A DNA stretch of 11,873 nt from an uncultured bacterium (lineage in GTDB: Bacteria > Bacteroidota > Bacteroidia > Bacteroidales > Bacteroidaceae), in contig CAJMQV010000052.1 of the NCBI GenBank assembly GCA_905215575.1, forward strand, positions 1 to 11,873, read 5' to 3'. Under the pieces are notes generated by a model that was given only the letters and a program-made list of their open reading frames with translations, was not told where the DNA came from and did not search any database. The translations under genes and the position numbers were made by a program. Of this stretch, positions 1 to 6,455 are shown piece after piece. Numbering within the stretch: position 1 is the first letter of the stretch; each line of letters starts with the position of its first letter.

Positions 1-2
1 GC

Positions 3-488
3 CAGCTGGTTGGTCTGGCTCCTCCATCCCGATTCGAAGACCAGCCGGTTGGCGTTCAGCACGTCGTTGCCGTAGCTCCACGCGAAGAAGATGTTCAGGT
101 CGAAATTCTTCCAGTTGAAGTTGTTGCCGAAGCCGCCCGTGTTGAGGGGCTGTCCGCAGCCGATGATCGTGCGGTCGTAGTCGTCGATGACCCCGTCGCC
201 GTTCATGTCGCGGTATTTCATGTCGCCCGGCTGCATCGCGTTGCCCTTGAACGAGGGAACGCCGCTGACGAGGTTGCCCTTGTCATCGAAATCCTCGGCC
301 TTGTAGGTCCCGTCGTAGATGAAGCCGTACATCATGCCCGTGGGCTTACCCACCTGCGAGATGTAGGGGAACTGCGAGTTGAAGCGCGTCTCCCACGATA
401 CGGAACTCTGGAGCGTGTTCTGTCCGTCGACCAGCCCGAGAATCCGGTTGCGGTTGAAGGCGATGTTGAACGACGTGGACCACTGGAA
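3..488 (-). pseudogene. C-terminal fragment of a SusC-like TonB-dependent receptor, fused in frame to GH36-like sequence
   Basis: Read on the minus strand, this stretch translates without a stop into the late beta-barrel part of a SusC/RagA-type outer-membrane receptor. Visible family hallmarks, in order, are FQWSTSFNIAFNRNRILGL, SVSWETRFNSQFPYI, VGKPTGMMYGF, YRDMNGDGVIDDYDRTIIG, GQPLNTGGFGNNFNW and SYGNDVLNANRLVFESRW. Such receptors import oligosaccharides across the outer membrane with a SusD partner and TonB energy. The fragment has no start, plug domain or N-terminus of its own. Its upstream end runs directly and in frame into GH36-like coding sequence at about 483-500, and its downstream end leaves the window at base 1. 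It is therefore a receptor remnant or one half of a chimera. The family assignment is secure. Whether the join is real or an assembly or amplification artefact cannot be decided here. The boundary is uncertain by about 10 bases because both families can share the TR(Q/D)FQ motif there. Confidence 0.8.
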
Positions 489-821
489 CTGACGGGTCTT
501 GATGAAGTCGAAGTAGCGGTCATCACGGTAGCTCAGCAGCATGTCGAGCTCACGGTCGCGCTGGTCGTCTACCTTGATGCGGCCCATATCGGCAGAAATC
601 TGTAACCATACGGACTGGCACCACTGTAGGAGCCACGGGCTCGGGTTCATGTAGCAGGTCAGGTTGATCCACAGGTTGCTGTTGCGCTTGTCGGCATCTA
701 GATAGAGGGTGTCGAGCAGGTTGGCCCAGCGCTCCCAGTGCTCGGTCATGTAGTACATGCCGTTCTTGCCGCCGGTGATGTAGCGTCCGTTTTCAGAAGG
801 CTGCGGCACCTTGGCACAGAA
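489..821 (-). pseudogene. GH36-like catalytic-domain segment downstream of the in-frame stop
   Basis: This stretch continues the frame of the gene to its right directly after the TGA at 822-824. The translation still belongs to the same glycosidase family. It shows FCAKVPQPSENGRYITGG, NGMYYMTEHWERWANLL, LWINLTCYMNPSPWLLQW, VWLQISADMG and LSYRDDRYFDFIKTRQF, the pattern expected just after the nucleophile strand of a GH36-like barrel. The first in-frame ATG after the stop is at 756-758, so an automatic caller may report a short separate gene from there leftward. It would lack the nucleophile region and run into SusC sequence, so it is very unlikely to be a functional enzyme. Base composition is richer in G+C than in the upstream 591 codons (hand counts of about 55% at 661-720 and 62% at 721-780, against about 48% at 841-900). 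A second parental sequence is therefore possible. Confidence 0.7.
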
Positions 822-2597
822 TCAGTAGTTCACGTCGTACTTGTTCTGGCAGTCGAGGAAGAATTCCTGCAGTTTCTTGAGATACTGCTTGTCGCCGGTA
901 ACGATATCGTAGTTGGATTTATTCAGAGTTCCGTTGCCGTTCTTCTCCAGGAATTTGGCGAAGTCGTACTGGTAGTTGTAACCACCGCGCGGGCCGAGCC
1001 AGATACCGAAGTTGGAAGACACACGATGTGCAAAGTCGCTCGGTTTGGTCAGACCGTTCGGGAACTTGCTGTTGAACTGCCAGAATCCGGTGGTGTTCTC
1101 TTTCTCATACGGACCGTAGGCGTTCCATCCGTCGTCCACCACATAGCTGTCTACCGGACGGATGCCCTGCTGAGGCAGACCTCGTTCCACTTCCTTGAAA
1201 GAAGACAGGATGTTTTCTTCGGTGATGTCCATCATCCAGTCAAACCAGGAATTATACTGAATGCGGAGGTTGACCGGACGGGCTATGCTGTTGATGTAGG
1301 CAAAAAAGTCCGATTGTATCACATCCATATCGGTGGCGCTTCGGGTTGCTCCCAATACGTTCTTCCAGGTGGTGAAGGCTCCCTGTGCGTCCAGACGGTT
1401 TTCCTGGCCTAATTCAGCCAAAGACTTGCCGCTGTAATAGCGCATATGAGCGGTCTGATCGGAAATCTCGTTCTCGGTCTGCGGGAATTCCGAGCCGAGG
1501 AACATACCGTCGATATAGACCGGCTGGCCCAAAGAAATGTGGTAGCCCGACATACCGCCCACACCTTCGCCCATCTCCGGATGAGTCCAAGTGTTGTCGG
1601 TAGAGGCTACACCTAAATGCTCGATGTCGATATAGTCGATGCGGGCCTGTGCCTGCTGTTGCTGCGGAGTGGCGATACGCAGGTATTTGCGCATGAAGTG
1701 GTCGTTGTCTTTCATCTCATAAACCACATCCACATCCCAGTCGATGTTGTTGGCCTGATAAGGTGCCAGATCAAAGACCAGACGCTTTCCGCCCTCGATA
1801 TTCTCTTCCTTCACGCCGTTCAGCTTCATGGCCGATGGCTTCAGCTGATAGCTGCCGTCGATATAATTGTCCTTGCTCACATAGAACTCGGCGCAGGTTC
1901 CGTATTTCAGTCCGTTCTGCGAAGAAATCTCCTTGAAACGGATATAGCGGCCCTTGGCTTCCTTAGGCAGATTCATCCAGCAGGCGGCATCACCGTTCAT
2001 GGTAAGTTCGCCTTTCATCACCAGATTCTGAGGTTGCTCGATATCCTTCAGACTGTTGGATACATACAGTTCGAATCCCTTGATGCGTCCGTTTTCTGCT
2101 CCCTGACGCGGCACGTAGGCAAAGCTCTTGAAGGTGTTTTCCTTCTTCATGTCGATGTCGAACCAGAAAGGGAAATCCTTGCTTCCGGTTCCGTCATCCC
2201 GATAGTTGGTGTGCCACAATGTCTGTTTGTCGCCGTCGATAATGTATTCAGCCTTACCGCTCTTCGGGCCGTCGTTGCACCAACTTGACGCAGTGGCGGT
2301 CCATTCCTTACGACCAATGGCCATAGGAGCCACCGGTTTTCCCAAAGCACGGATGACAAATTCTTCGCTGCCGGTGCCCGGCGTGTAAACTGTTGTTTTG
2401 CCGTCTGTTCTTTTGTTTTCGATACTTTGTGTCTTCAGTACCCCGTCGGCAATGCTGAAGGTGCGGCTGAGATACTGGTTCCCGATGGTTACGGTGTTTG
2501 CGTTCTTGCTGATCTGCACCTGAGCCCAGGCCGGCGATGCGGTCAGGAAGGTGAGCAGACAGTAACCAACGACTTTTCCTTTTTTGTTCATAAGCAT
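822..2597 (-). CDS. Truncated GH36-like alpha-galactosidase family protein with an embedded F5/8 type C (discoidin) domain
   Basis: This is an exported glycosidase, cut short. Residues 1-25 form a signal peptide (basic MNKKGK start, hydrophobic core, cleavage near AWA-Q). Residues 27-90 and about 245-430 resemble the N-terminal beta-sandwich of GH36-like enzymes. Residues about 95-242 look like an inserted carbohydrate-binding F5/8 type C domain (WTATASSW, IIDGDKQTLWHTNY, GFELYVSN, GRYIRFKEI). The TIM-barrel begins around residue 440 (YNSWFDWMMDITEENI, SYVVDDGWNAYG, FGIWLGPRGGYNYQ). The chain ends at DVNY591 followed by TGA, exactly before the expected WKLDG nucleophile motif, so the product should be inactive. 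Family members usually run a few hundred residues further, and the missing part is partly visible after the stop. ATG codons at 2595-2597 and 2589-2591 are both plausible starts. The likely substrate is an alpha-linked galactose or N-acetylgalactosamine glycan, but the exact family and linkage are inferred. Confidence 0.75.
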   Translation of the reverse strand: MLMNKKGKVVGYCLLTFLTASPAWAQVQISKNANTVTIGNQYLSRTFSIADGVLKTQSIENKRTDGKTTVYTPGTGSEEFVIRALGKPVAPMAIGRKEWTATASSWCNDGPKSGKAEYIIDGDKQTLWHTNYRDDGTGSKDFPFWFDIDMKKENTFKSFAYVPRQGAENGRIKGFELYVSNSLKDIEQPQNLVMKGELTMNGDAACWMNLPKEAKGRYIRFKEISSQNGLKYGTCAEFYVSKDNYIDGSYQLKPSAMKLNGVKEENIEGGKRLVFDLAPYQANNIDWDVDVVYEMKDNDHFMRKYLRIATPQQQQAQARIDYIDIEHLGVASTDNTWTHPEMGEGVGGMSGYHISLGQPVYIDGMFLGSEFPQTENEISDQTAHMRYYSGKSLAELGQENRLDAQGAFTTWKNVLGATRSATDMDVIQSDFFAYINSIARPVNLRIQYNSWFDWMMDITEENILSSFKEVERGLPQQGIRPVDSYVVDDGWNAYGPYEKENTTGFWQFNSKFPNGLTKPSDFAHRVSSNFGIWLGPRGGYNYQYDFAKFLEKNGNGTLNKSNYDIVTGDKQYLKKLQEFFLDCQNKYDVNY

Positions 2598-2683
2598 TGT
2601 GATTTTGATTCCTTTGACGCAAAAATGACTTTGGGTAAAGCTGTTTGGCGACTCAGGAGGTTTCTGTTTCCTTGGTTATCTTT

Positions 2684-2691
2684 CAAAATTA
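2684..2691 (-). promoter_or_regulatory. Candidate -7 element for the GH36-like gene
   Basis: The minus strand reads TAATTTTG, a fit to the Bacteroidetes -7 consensus TAnnTTTG, about 87 bases upstream of the ATG at 2597. No convincing -33 TTTG lies at the usual 19-21 base spacing, so this is weak. The remainder of the 2598-2778 gap is A+T-rich and holds no ORF that I can support. Confidence 0.3.
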
Positions 2692-2778
2692 AGAAAAATA
2701 ATTTTGCTTACGGGATAATGAAACATATATTCACCTTATAAGATTATATTAACGCAAGGGCAAGGAGGGGTGGGAATG

Positions 2779-2834
2779 AAAAAAAATCCCGCTCTCCATG
2801 CCATCTTGAAAAAGAGAGTGGCGCAGAGAGCGGG
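2779..2834 (-). terminator. Rho-independent terminator after tpx
   Basis: On the minus strand, a nine-base arm CCCGCTCTC (complement of 2826-2834) pairs with GAGAGCGGG (complement of 2788-2796) across a 29-base loop. It is followed by an A and then eight T residues (complement of 2779-2786). It begins about 28 bases beyond the tpx stop and so ends that transcript. The loop is long but the G+C-rich arms match perfectly. Confidence 0.8.
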
Positions 2835-2861
2835 CAGGGTATAAGGAATGTTTGGTTTGCA

Positions 2862-3428
2862 CTATTTGATGCTTTCCAGAGCACGGTCGTAATCCGGTTC
2901 GTCGGAAATGTTCTTCACCAACTGACGGTATACGATTTTGCCTTCCGGATCGAGAACCAGCACCGCACGTGCGGCCAGATTCTTCAGCGGTCCTTCAGTA
3001 ATCAGAAGACCATAACTCTGATCGAATGCTTCGCTACGGAAAAGTGACAGCGGGATGACGTTCTCAATACCTTCTACGGTGCAGAAACGTGCCTGTGCAA
3101 AGGGCAGGTCCTTGGAGAGGCAGAGCACCACGGTGTTGTCCAGTGCCGAAGCCGCCTCGTTGAAGTGGCGCACCGACATGGCGCAGGTAGGGGTGTCCAG
3201 GCTGGGGAAGATGTTCAGAATGACATGCTTGCCACGGAAAGAGGAAAGCGACACTTCTTTCAGTTCCTTATCTGTTCCGGTAAAGTCGGGTGCTGCGGCA
3301 CCTACTGCCGGCATATTGCCGTTGGTGCTGACTTCCTGACCACGGGTGATGACTTTTTCCTGTGCCTGAGTGGCGGTATGGAATCCTAAAAAGGCGAGAG
3401 CCAGTAATAAGTAACGCGATTTCTTCAT
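2862..3428 (-). CDS. tpx: Exported thiol peroxidase (Tpx family, atypical 2-Cys peroxiredoxin)
   Basis: This enzyme reduces hydrogen peroxide and organic hydroperoxides using thiols. Residues 1-23 form a signal peptide (MKKSRYLLLALAFLGF core, cleavage near TQA-Q), so this copy acts in the periplasm, unlike a typical cytoplasmic Tpx. The mature part has the thioredoxin-fold Tpx signatures: APDFTGTDKELKEVSLSSF at 46-64, the peroxidatic site SLDTPTC with Cys82, the resolving site FAQARFC with Cys116, then VIPLSLFRSEAF and ARAVLVLD. Cys103 in VVLCLS corresponds to a third cysteine also present in E. coli Tpx. The length of 188 residues equals a normal Tpx plus a leader. It lies 114 bases downstream of a yaaA-like gene on the same strand, has its own promoter-like sequence in that gap, and is followed by a strong terminator. 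Pairing with yaaA points to peroxide defence. The periplasmic electron donor is not in the window. Confidence 0.92.
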   Translation of the reverse strand: MKKSRYLLLALAFLGFHTATQAQEKVITRGQEVSTNGNMPAVGAAAPDFTGTDKELKEVSLSSFRGKHVILNIFPSLDTPTCAMSVRHFNEAASALDNTVVLCLSKDLPFAQARFCTVEGIENVIPLSLFRSEAFDQSYGLLITEGPLKNLAARAVLVLDPEGKIVYRQLVKNISDEPDYDRALESIK

Positions 3429-3458
3429 AAGTTCTTTTATTTAAATTGGTTTCAAGCG

Positions 3459-3490
3459 CAAATATAAATTCTAAATTGTAATTAATACAA
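3459..3490 (-). promoter_or_regulatory. Promoter of tpx, Bacteroidetes -33/-7 type
   Basis: The minus strand has TATATTTG (complement of 3459-3466), an exact TAnnTTTG -7 match, with a TTG (complement of 3488-3490) placed 21 bases upstream, within the normal spacing of the Bacteroidetes housekeeping promoter. It sits about 31 bases upstream of the tpx ATG. This suggests tpx can be transcribed independently of the gene before it. Confidence 0.6.
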
Positions 3491-3542
3491 TTTTCTTACG
3501 TTACTTTGATTGTTTTCTGCTTTTTTAAGGAAATGGACGTAC

Positions 3543-4310
3543 TTATGCTTGCATGCAGAACACCAGACGGTCGCCTTCGCTGAGTTCGGGATGGTAAGTG
3601 AATCCTTCCCAAGTGAAAGTCTTGAGCTGCTCGGGATCTTCTATCCGGTTGCGGATGATGAAACGGGTCATTTCGCCACGGCACATTTTGGCATATACCA
3701 CGACGGTGGTCGGCTTACCGTTCTTTAGGGTGTAAAACTCGGGAGTGATGACACGCACGGAGCTTTCCACTTTCTTCCAGTGAAACAGGTCCTTCATTTC
3801 GGCGCTGGCCAGATTGACCAGAATGCCGCCCTGTTCCTGAATCTGACGGATGAAGCATTCGGTGAGCAACGGGCGCCAGTGTTCGAAGATGGTTTCCCGG
3901 CCTCCTTCTTCTGCCGGAACGCTTCCTTCGAGACGATAGTTTCGGATGAGGTCGAGCGGGCGCACCAGTCCATAGAGAAAAGAGGTGATGCGCAGATGTT
4001 CCTGAGCAAAGGCAAAATCATCGGCTGTGAAGTCCTGAGGGGCGATGCGCTTGAAGACCATTCCCGTGTACGAGAGCAGGGCAGGAAGCGGGCGGTTGGT
4101 TTCGGAATAGAAATCATGATAGCGCAGACAGTTCTGCGCGGCCAGTTTGGGATTGACATGGAGCAGGCGGCCCATTTCGGCCGTATCGAGTGCCGCCATG
4201 CGAAATACCTGCCGTTGCACTTCTTCGGGAAAGAGCGGATCGGTGGTGAAAGGAACGGCCACTTTGGTGCGGGCAGTCATGGTTTTGGCGCAGGAAATAA
4301 ATGTAAGCAT
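3543..4310 (-). CDS. yaaA: YaaA family (UPF0246/DUF328) peroxide stress protein
   Basis: This cytoplasmic protein of 255 residues is full length for the YaaA family. In E. coli, YaaA limits DNA damage during hydrogen peroxide stress by lowering free intracellular iron, and it has been described as DNA-binding. Family landmarks visible in order are ISCAKTM (5-11, the family's N-terminal SPAKT-type motif), LLSYTGMVFKRI (78-89), FLYGLVRPLDLIRNYRLE (111-128), ILVNLASAEM (163-172), VVYAKMCRGEMTRFII (204-219) and GFTYHPELSEGDRLVF (236-251). There is no signal peptide or membrane segment. The start at MLTF is supported because the family N-terminus begins almost directly with the SxAKT motif. It lies upstream of tpx on the same strand, and the two form a small oxidative-stress group. 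It is divergent from the GH32 operon across a 227-base shared regulatory gap. Confidence 0.9.
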   Translation of the reverse strand: MLTFISCAKTMTARTKVAVPFTTDPLFPEEVQRQVFRMAALDTAEMGRLLHVNPKLAAQNCLRYHDFYSETNRPLPALLSYTGMVFKRIAPQDFTADDFAFAQEHLRITSFLYGLVRPLDLIRNYRLEGSVPAEEGGRETIFEHWRPLLTECFIRQIQEQGGILVNLASAEMKDLFHWKKVESSVRVITPEFYTLKNGKPTTVVVYAKMCRGEMTRFIIRNRIEDPEQLKTFTWEGFTYHPELSEGDRLVFCMQA

Positions 4311-4367
4311 AATCGGTTTTGTTTTTAATTTTATGTTTCTGTTTGCTGCAATAAAGGATTATCGCTG

Positions 4368-4375
4368 CAAAGATA
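4368..4375 (-). promoter_or_regulatory. Candidate -7 element for yaaA
   Basis: The minus strand reads TATCTTTG, an exact match to TAnnTTTG, 58 bases upstream of the yaaA ATG. I see no clear TTTG at the -33 distance. It lies left of the repeat array that precedes the divergent GH32 gene, so the two promoters are back to back. Confidence 0.45.
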
Positions 4376-4405
4376 GGAAAGCACGGGTAAAAGAGAAAAC
4401 ACCGG

Positions 4406-4462
4406 TTGCATTTTATCTTAGAAATGTTGCATGAAACATTTGTTGCATGAAATGTAACATTT
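4406..4462 (+). promoter_or_regulatory. Repeat array upstream of GH32, candidate operator for the hybrid two-component regulator
   Basis: TTGCAT occurs three times, at 4406-4411, 4427-4432 and 4443-4448. The last two lie within a perfect 12-base direct repeat, TGTTGCATGAAA, at 4425-4436 and 4441-4452 with a period of 16. Overlapping these are two inverted repeats: AAATGTT/AACATTT (4422-4428 and 4435-4441, six-base spacer) and AAATGT/ACATTT (4450-4455 and 4457-4462, one-base centre). The array ends 27 bases before the -7 element of the GH32 operon, where an activator would bind. AraC-type activators commonly bind direct repeats, and the regulator encoded at 8766-11522 has an AraC domain. The repeats are seen directly; the operator role is inferred. 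Confidence 0.55.
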
Positions 4463-4489
4463 GTATTATACCCCTTGTAATCATTCTGT

Positions 4490-4497
4490 TACCTTTG
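4490..4497 (+). promoter_or_regulatory. -7 element of the GH32-transporter-fructokinase operon
   Basis: TACCTTTG is an exact TAnnTTTG match, 40 bases upstream of the GH32 ATG. No TTTG lies at the optimal 19-21 base spacing. The nearest, at 4460-4463, is 26 bases away and part of the repeat array. A poor -33 box fits a promoter that depends on an activator. Confidence 0.55.
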
Positions 4498-4537
4498 TGA
4501 CACGAAACAATCAATCAACCTAAAAAACATTTGTATT

Positions 4538-6412
4538 ATGAGCACAAGAAAACCCTTATTCCTTTTGTCAGCTGCTCTGATGTCAGCTGCTTTTACTGCC
4601 TGTGTGCAGACTAAAGAAAACATTCGTCTGGAACATGTAAACGACACAACCACAATCGTACATATTCAAAATCCGTCGAAGTATCTGTTGCTTCCGGTTC
4701 AGGAAACTTCGGCCGAAGGCAAGGTGAAACTGGATACCGGCAACCCTGCCGACATGGCGATGGACGTGCGTCTGGCTGTAGACAGCGCCGACTATTTCGT
4801 TCCGTTTGAATTGCCGGAAGGGGCCGACGAGGCAACCGTTGTTATCGGTAAGGTAAACAAAAACGCAGCCTGCTGGGATCTGATTGAAATGTCGGATACG
4901 TTCGATGTGACCAACACCGATTATTACCGTCCGCTGTATCACCACACACCGCTCTACGGCTGGATGAACGATGCCAACGGACTGGTATATCAGGACGGAG
5001 AGTATCATCTGTATTATCAGTACAACCCTTATGGTGCCATGTGGGGAAACATGCACTGGGGTCACTCCGTGAGCAAGGATCTGATGCATTGGGATCATCT
5101 GAAGCCGGCGATTGCCCGTGACACATTAGGACACATTTTCTCCGGTAGCGCCGTAGTGGACAGCAAGAACAGTGCCGGATTCGGCAAGGATGCCCTGATT
5201 GCCTTCTACACTTCGGCCAGCGACGAGCACGGACAGATACAGTGCATGGCCTACAGCAACGACAAGGGACGCACCTACACCAAGTACGAAGGAAATCCTA
5301 TTCTGACTCCTTTTGACGGTCTGAAGGACTTCCGTGATCCGAAAGTCTTCTGGTATGAGCCGGCCCAGAAGTGGTATATGATTGTATCGGCCGATAAGGA
5401 GATGCGTTTCTATTCGTCTTCTGACATGAAAGAATGGAAGTATCTGAGCGGTTTCGGAAAAGGATACGGCGTGCAGCCGAACCAGTTTGAGTGTCCCGAC
5501 TTCGTGCAGTTGCCGGTGGACGGTGACCCGAACAAGAAGAAATGGGTGATGATTGTAAACATCAACCCGGGCTGTCTGTTCGGCGGTAGCGCCACAGAAT
5601 ATTTCGTAGGTGATTTCGACGGAACCACTTTCGTTTGCGACAACAAGCCGGAGACAACCAAATGGCTGGATTATGGTAAGGATCATTACGCAACCGTATG
5701 CTTCTCCAATACCGGCGACCGCGTCGTGGCAGTGCCTTGGATGAGTAACTGGCAGTATGCCAACCTGACCCCGGCCAAACAGTTCCGCGGTACGAACGCT
5801 TTGCCTCGTGAATTGTCGCTCTACACTCAGAACGGAGAGATCTACATGGCAGCCAATGCGGTGAAGGAGGTACAGAACCTGCGTAAGGAAACCCGCGATC
5901 TGGGTTCTTTCAAGGTTCAGAAGGAGCAGGTTACCGACAATCTTCTGGCCGATAACAAGGGTGCTTATGAGCTGGAGATGGACATCACTCCGGGAAATGC
6001 CACCAAGGTTGGTTTCGAACTCTGCAACTCAAAGGGTGAGCGCACACTGCTTTATCTGGATATGAAGAGCGGACGCGTGATCATGGACCGTACGGAAAGC
6101 GGTATCACCGATTTCGGCGAGAAAGTTGTTCCTCATGAGAAGGAAACTCACGAACGTCGCAAAACTAATTCTATCAATTATAAGAATGACTTCGCACTGG
6201 CAACCTGGGCTCCACTGTCTTTGTGCGCCGGAAAGACCTATCATCTGAATGTGTTTGTGGACAAGTGCTCTGTAGAACTTTTTGTAGACGGCGGACGCAT
6301 TGCCATGACCAATCTGGTGTTCCCGACCGAAGTATATAACACACTGAAGTGCTTTGCCGAAGGTGGTGAGGCTGCATTCGGACAAGTCAAGGCATATCGC
6401 CTGAGCCTGTAA
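4538..6412 (+). CDS. GH32 fructan beta-fructosidase lipoprotein with N-terminal DUF4980-type domain
   Basis: This retaining glycosidase hydrolyses terminal or internal fructosyl linkages in levan, inulin, fructo-oligosaccharides or sucrose. It starts with a lipoprotein signal (residues 1-21, lipobox FTAC, Cys22). Residues about 30-125 form the small N-terminal domain common in Bacteroides GH32 enzymes. The five-bladed propeller follows with the three GH32 catalytic motifs: WMNDANG with nucleophile Asp145, FRDP with transition-state Asp267, and FECPD with acid/base Glu318. Other active-site landmarks are YYQYNPYGAMWGNMHWGH (159-176) and FSGSAVV (201-207). A C-terminal beta-sandwich occupies about 450-624 (VDKCSVELFVDGG near the end). 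The 624-residue length is normal for this subtype. WMNDANG replaces the more common WMNDPNG. No run of acidic residues follows Cys22 as in Bacteroidetes surface-export signals, so a periplasmic location is more likely. It is the first gene of an operon with transporter and kinase. Exo- versus endo-action and levan versus inulin preference cannot be read from the sequence; exo is more likely by analogy with BT1759-type enzymes. Confidence 0.93.
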   Translation: MSTRKPLFLLSAALMSAAFTACVQTKENIRLEHVNDTTTIVHIQNPSKYLLLPVQETSAEGKVKLDTGNPADMAMDVRLAVDSADYFVPFELPEGADEATVVIGKVNKNAACWDLIEMSDTFDVTNTDYYRPLYHHTPLYGWMNDANGLVYQDGEYHLYYQYNPYGAMWGNMHWGHSVSKDLMHWDHLKPAIARDTLGHIFSGSAVVDSKNSAGFGKDALIAFYTSASDEHGQIQCMAYSNDKGRTYTKYEGNPILTPFDGLKDFRDPKVFWYEPAQKWYMIVSADKEMRFYSSSDMKEWKYLSGFGKGYGVQPNQFECPDFVQLPVDGDPNKKKWVMIVNINPGCLFGGSATEYFVGDFDGTTFVCDNKPETTKWLDYGKDHYATVCFSNTGDRVVAVPWMSNWQYANLTPAKQFRGTNALPRELSLYTQNGEIYMAANAVKEVQNLRKETRDLGSFKVQKEQVTDNLLADNKGAYELEMDITPGNATKVGFELCNSKGERTLLYLDMKSGRVIMDRTESGITDFGEKVVPHEKETHERRKTNSINYKNDFALATWAPLSLCAGKTYHLNVFVDKCSVELFVDGGRIAMTNLVFPTEVYNTLKCFAEGGEAAFGQVKAYRLSL

Positions 6413-6455
6413 AAACATCGGTTGCCCGTATCAATAATGTATAAATCTAAAGATT

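Noticed and set aside
332..526. Minus-strand open frame rich in Ser, Thr and Arg
   Set aside because: It overlaps the SusC-like frame in a different register. Its repetitive composition reflects G+C-rich out-of-frame reading.
822..824. TGA read as selenocysteine or as a recoded tryptophan
   Set aside because: No selenocysteine insertion element is apparent after the codon. A Trp reading would give YWF, still lacking the KLDG residues, and other genes in the window use TGA as a normal stop.
738..2288. Long plus-strand open frames at 738-1412 and 1617-2288
   Set aside because: They lie opposite the GH36-like gene, whose translation shows clear family motifs. Their own translations resemble nothing and are hydrophobic shadows of the antisense strand.
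2718..2726. ATGAAACAT upstream of the GH36-like gene, matching part of the GH32 operator array (4431-4439)
   Set aside because: It is nine A+T-rich bases with no second copy and no TTGCAT, so it is too short to claim co-regulation.
4406..4469. CRISPR-like direct repeats
   Set aside because: The repeats are 12 bases with a four-base gap and overlap each other in type. There are no spacers of protospacer length and no cas genes, so an operator explains them better.
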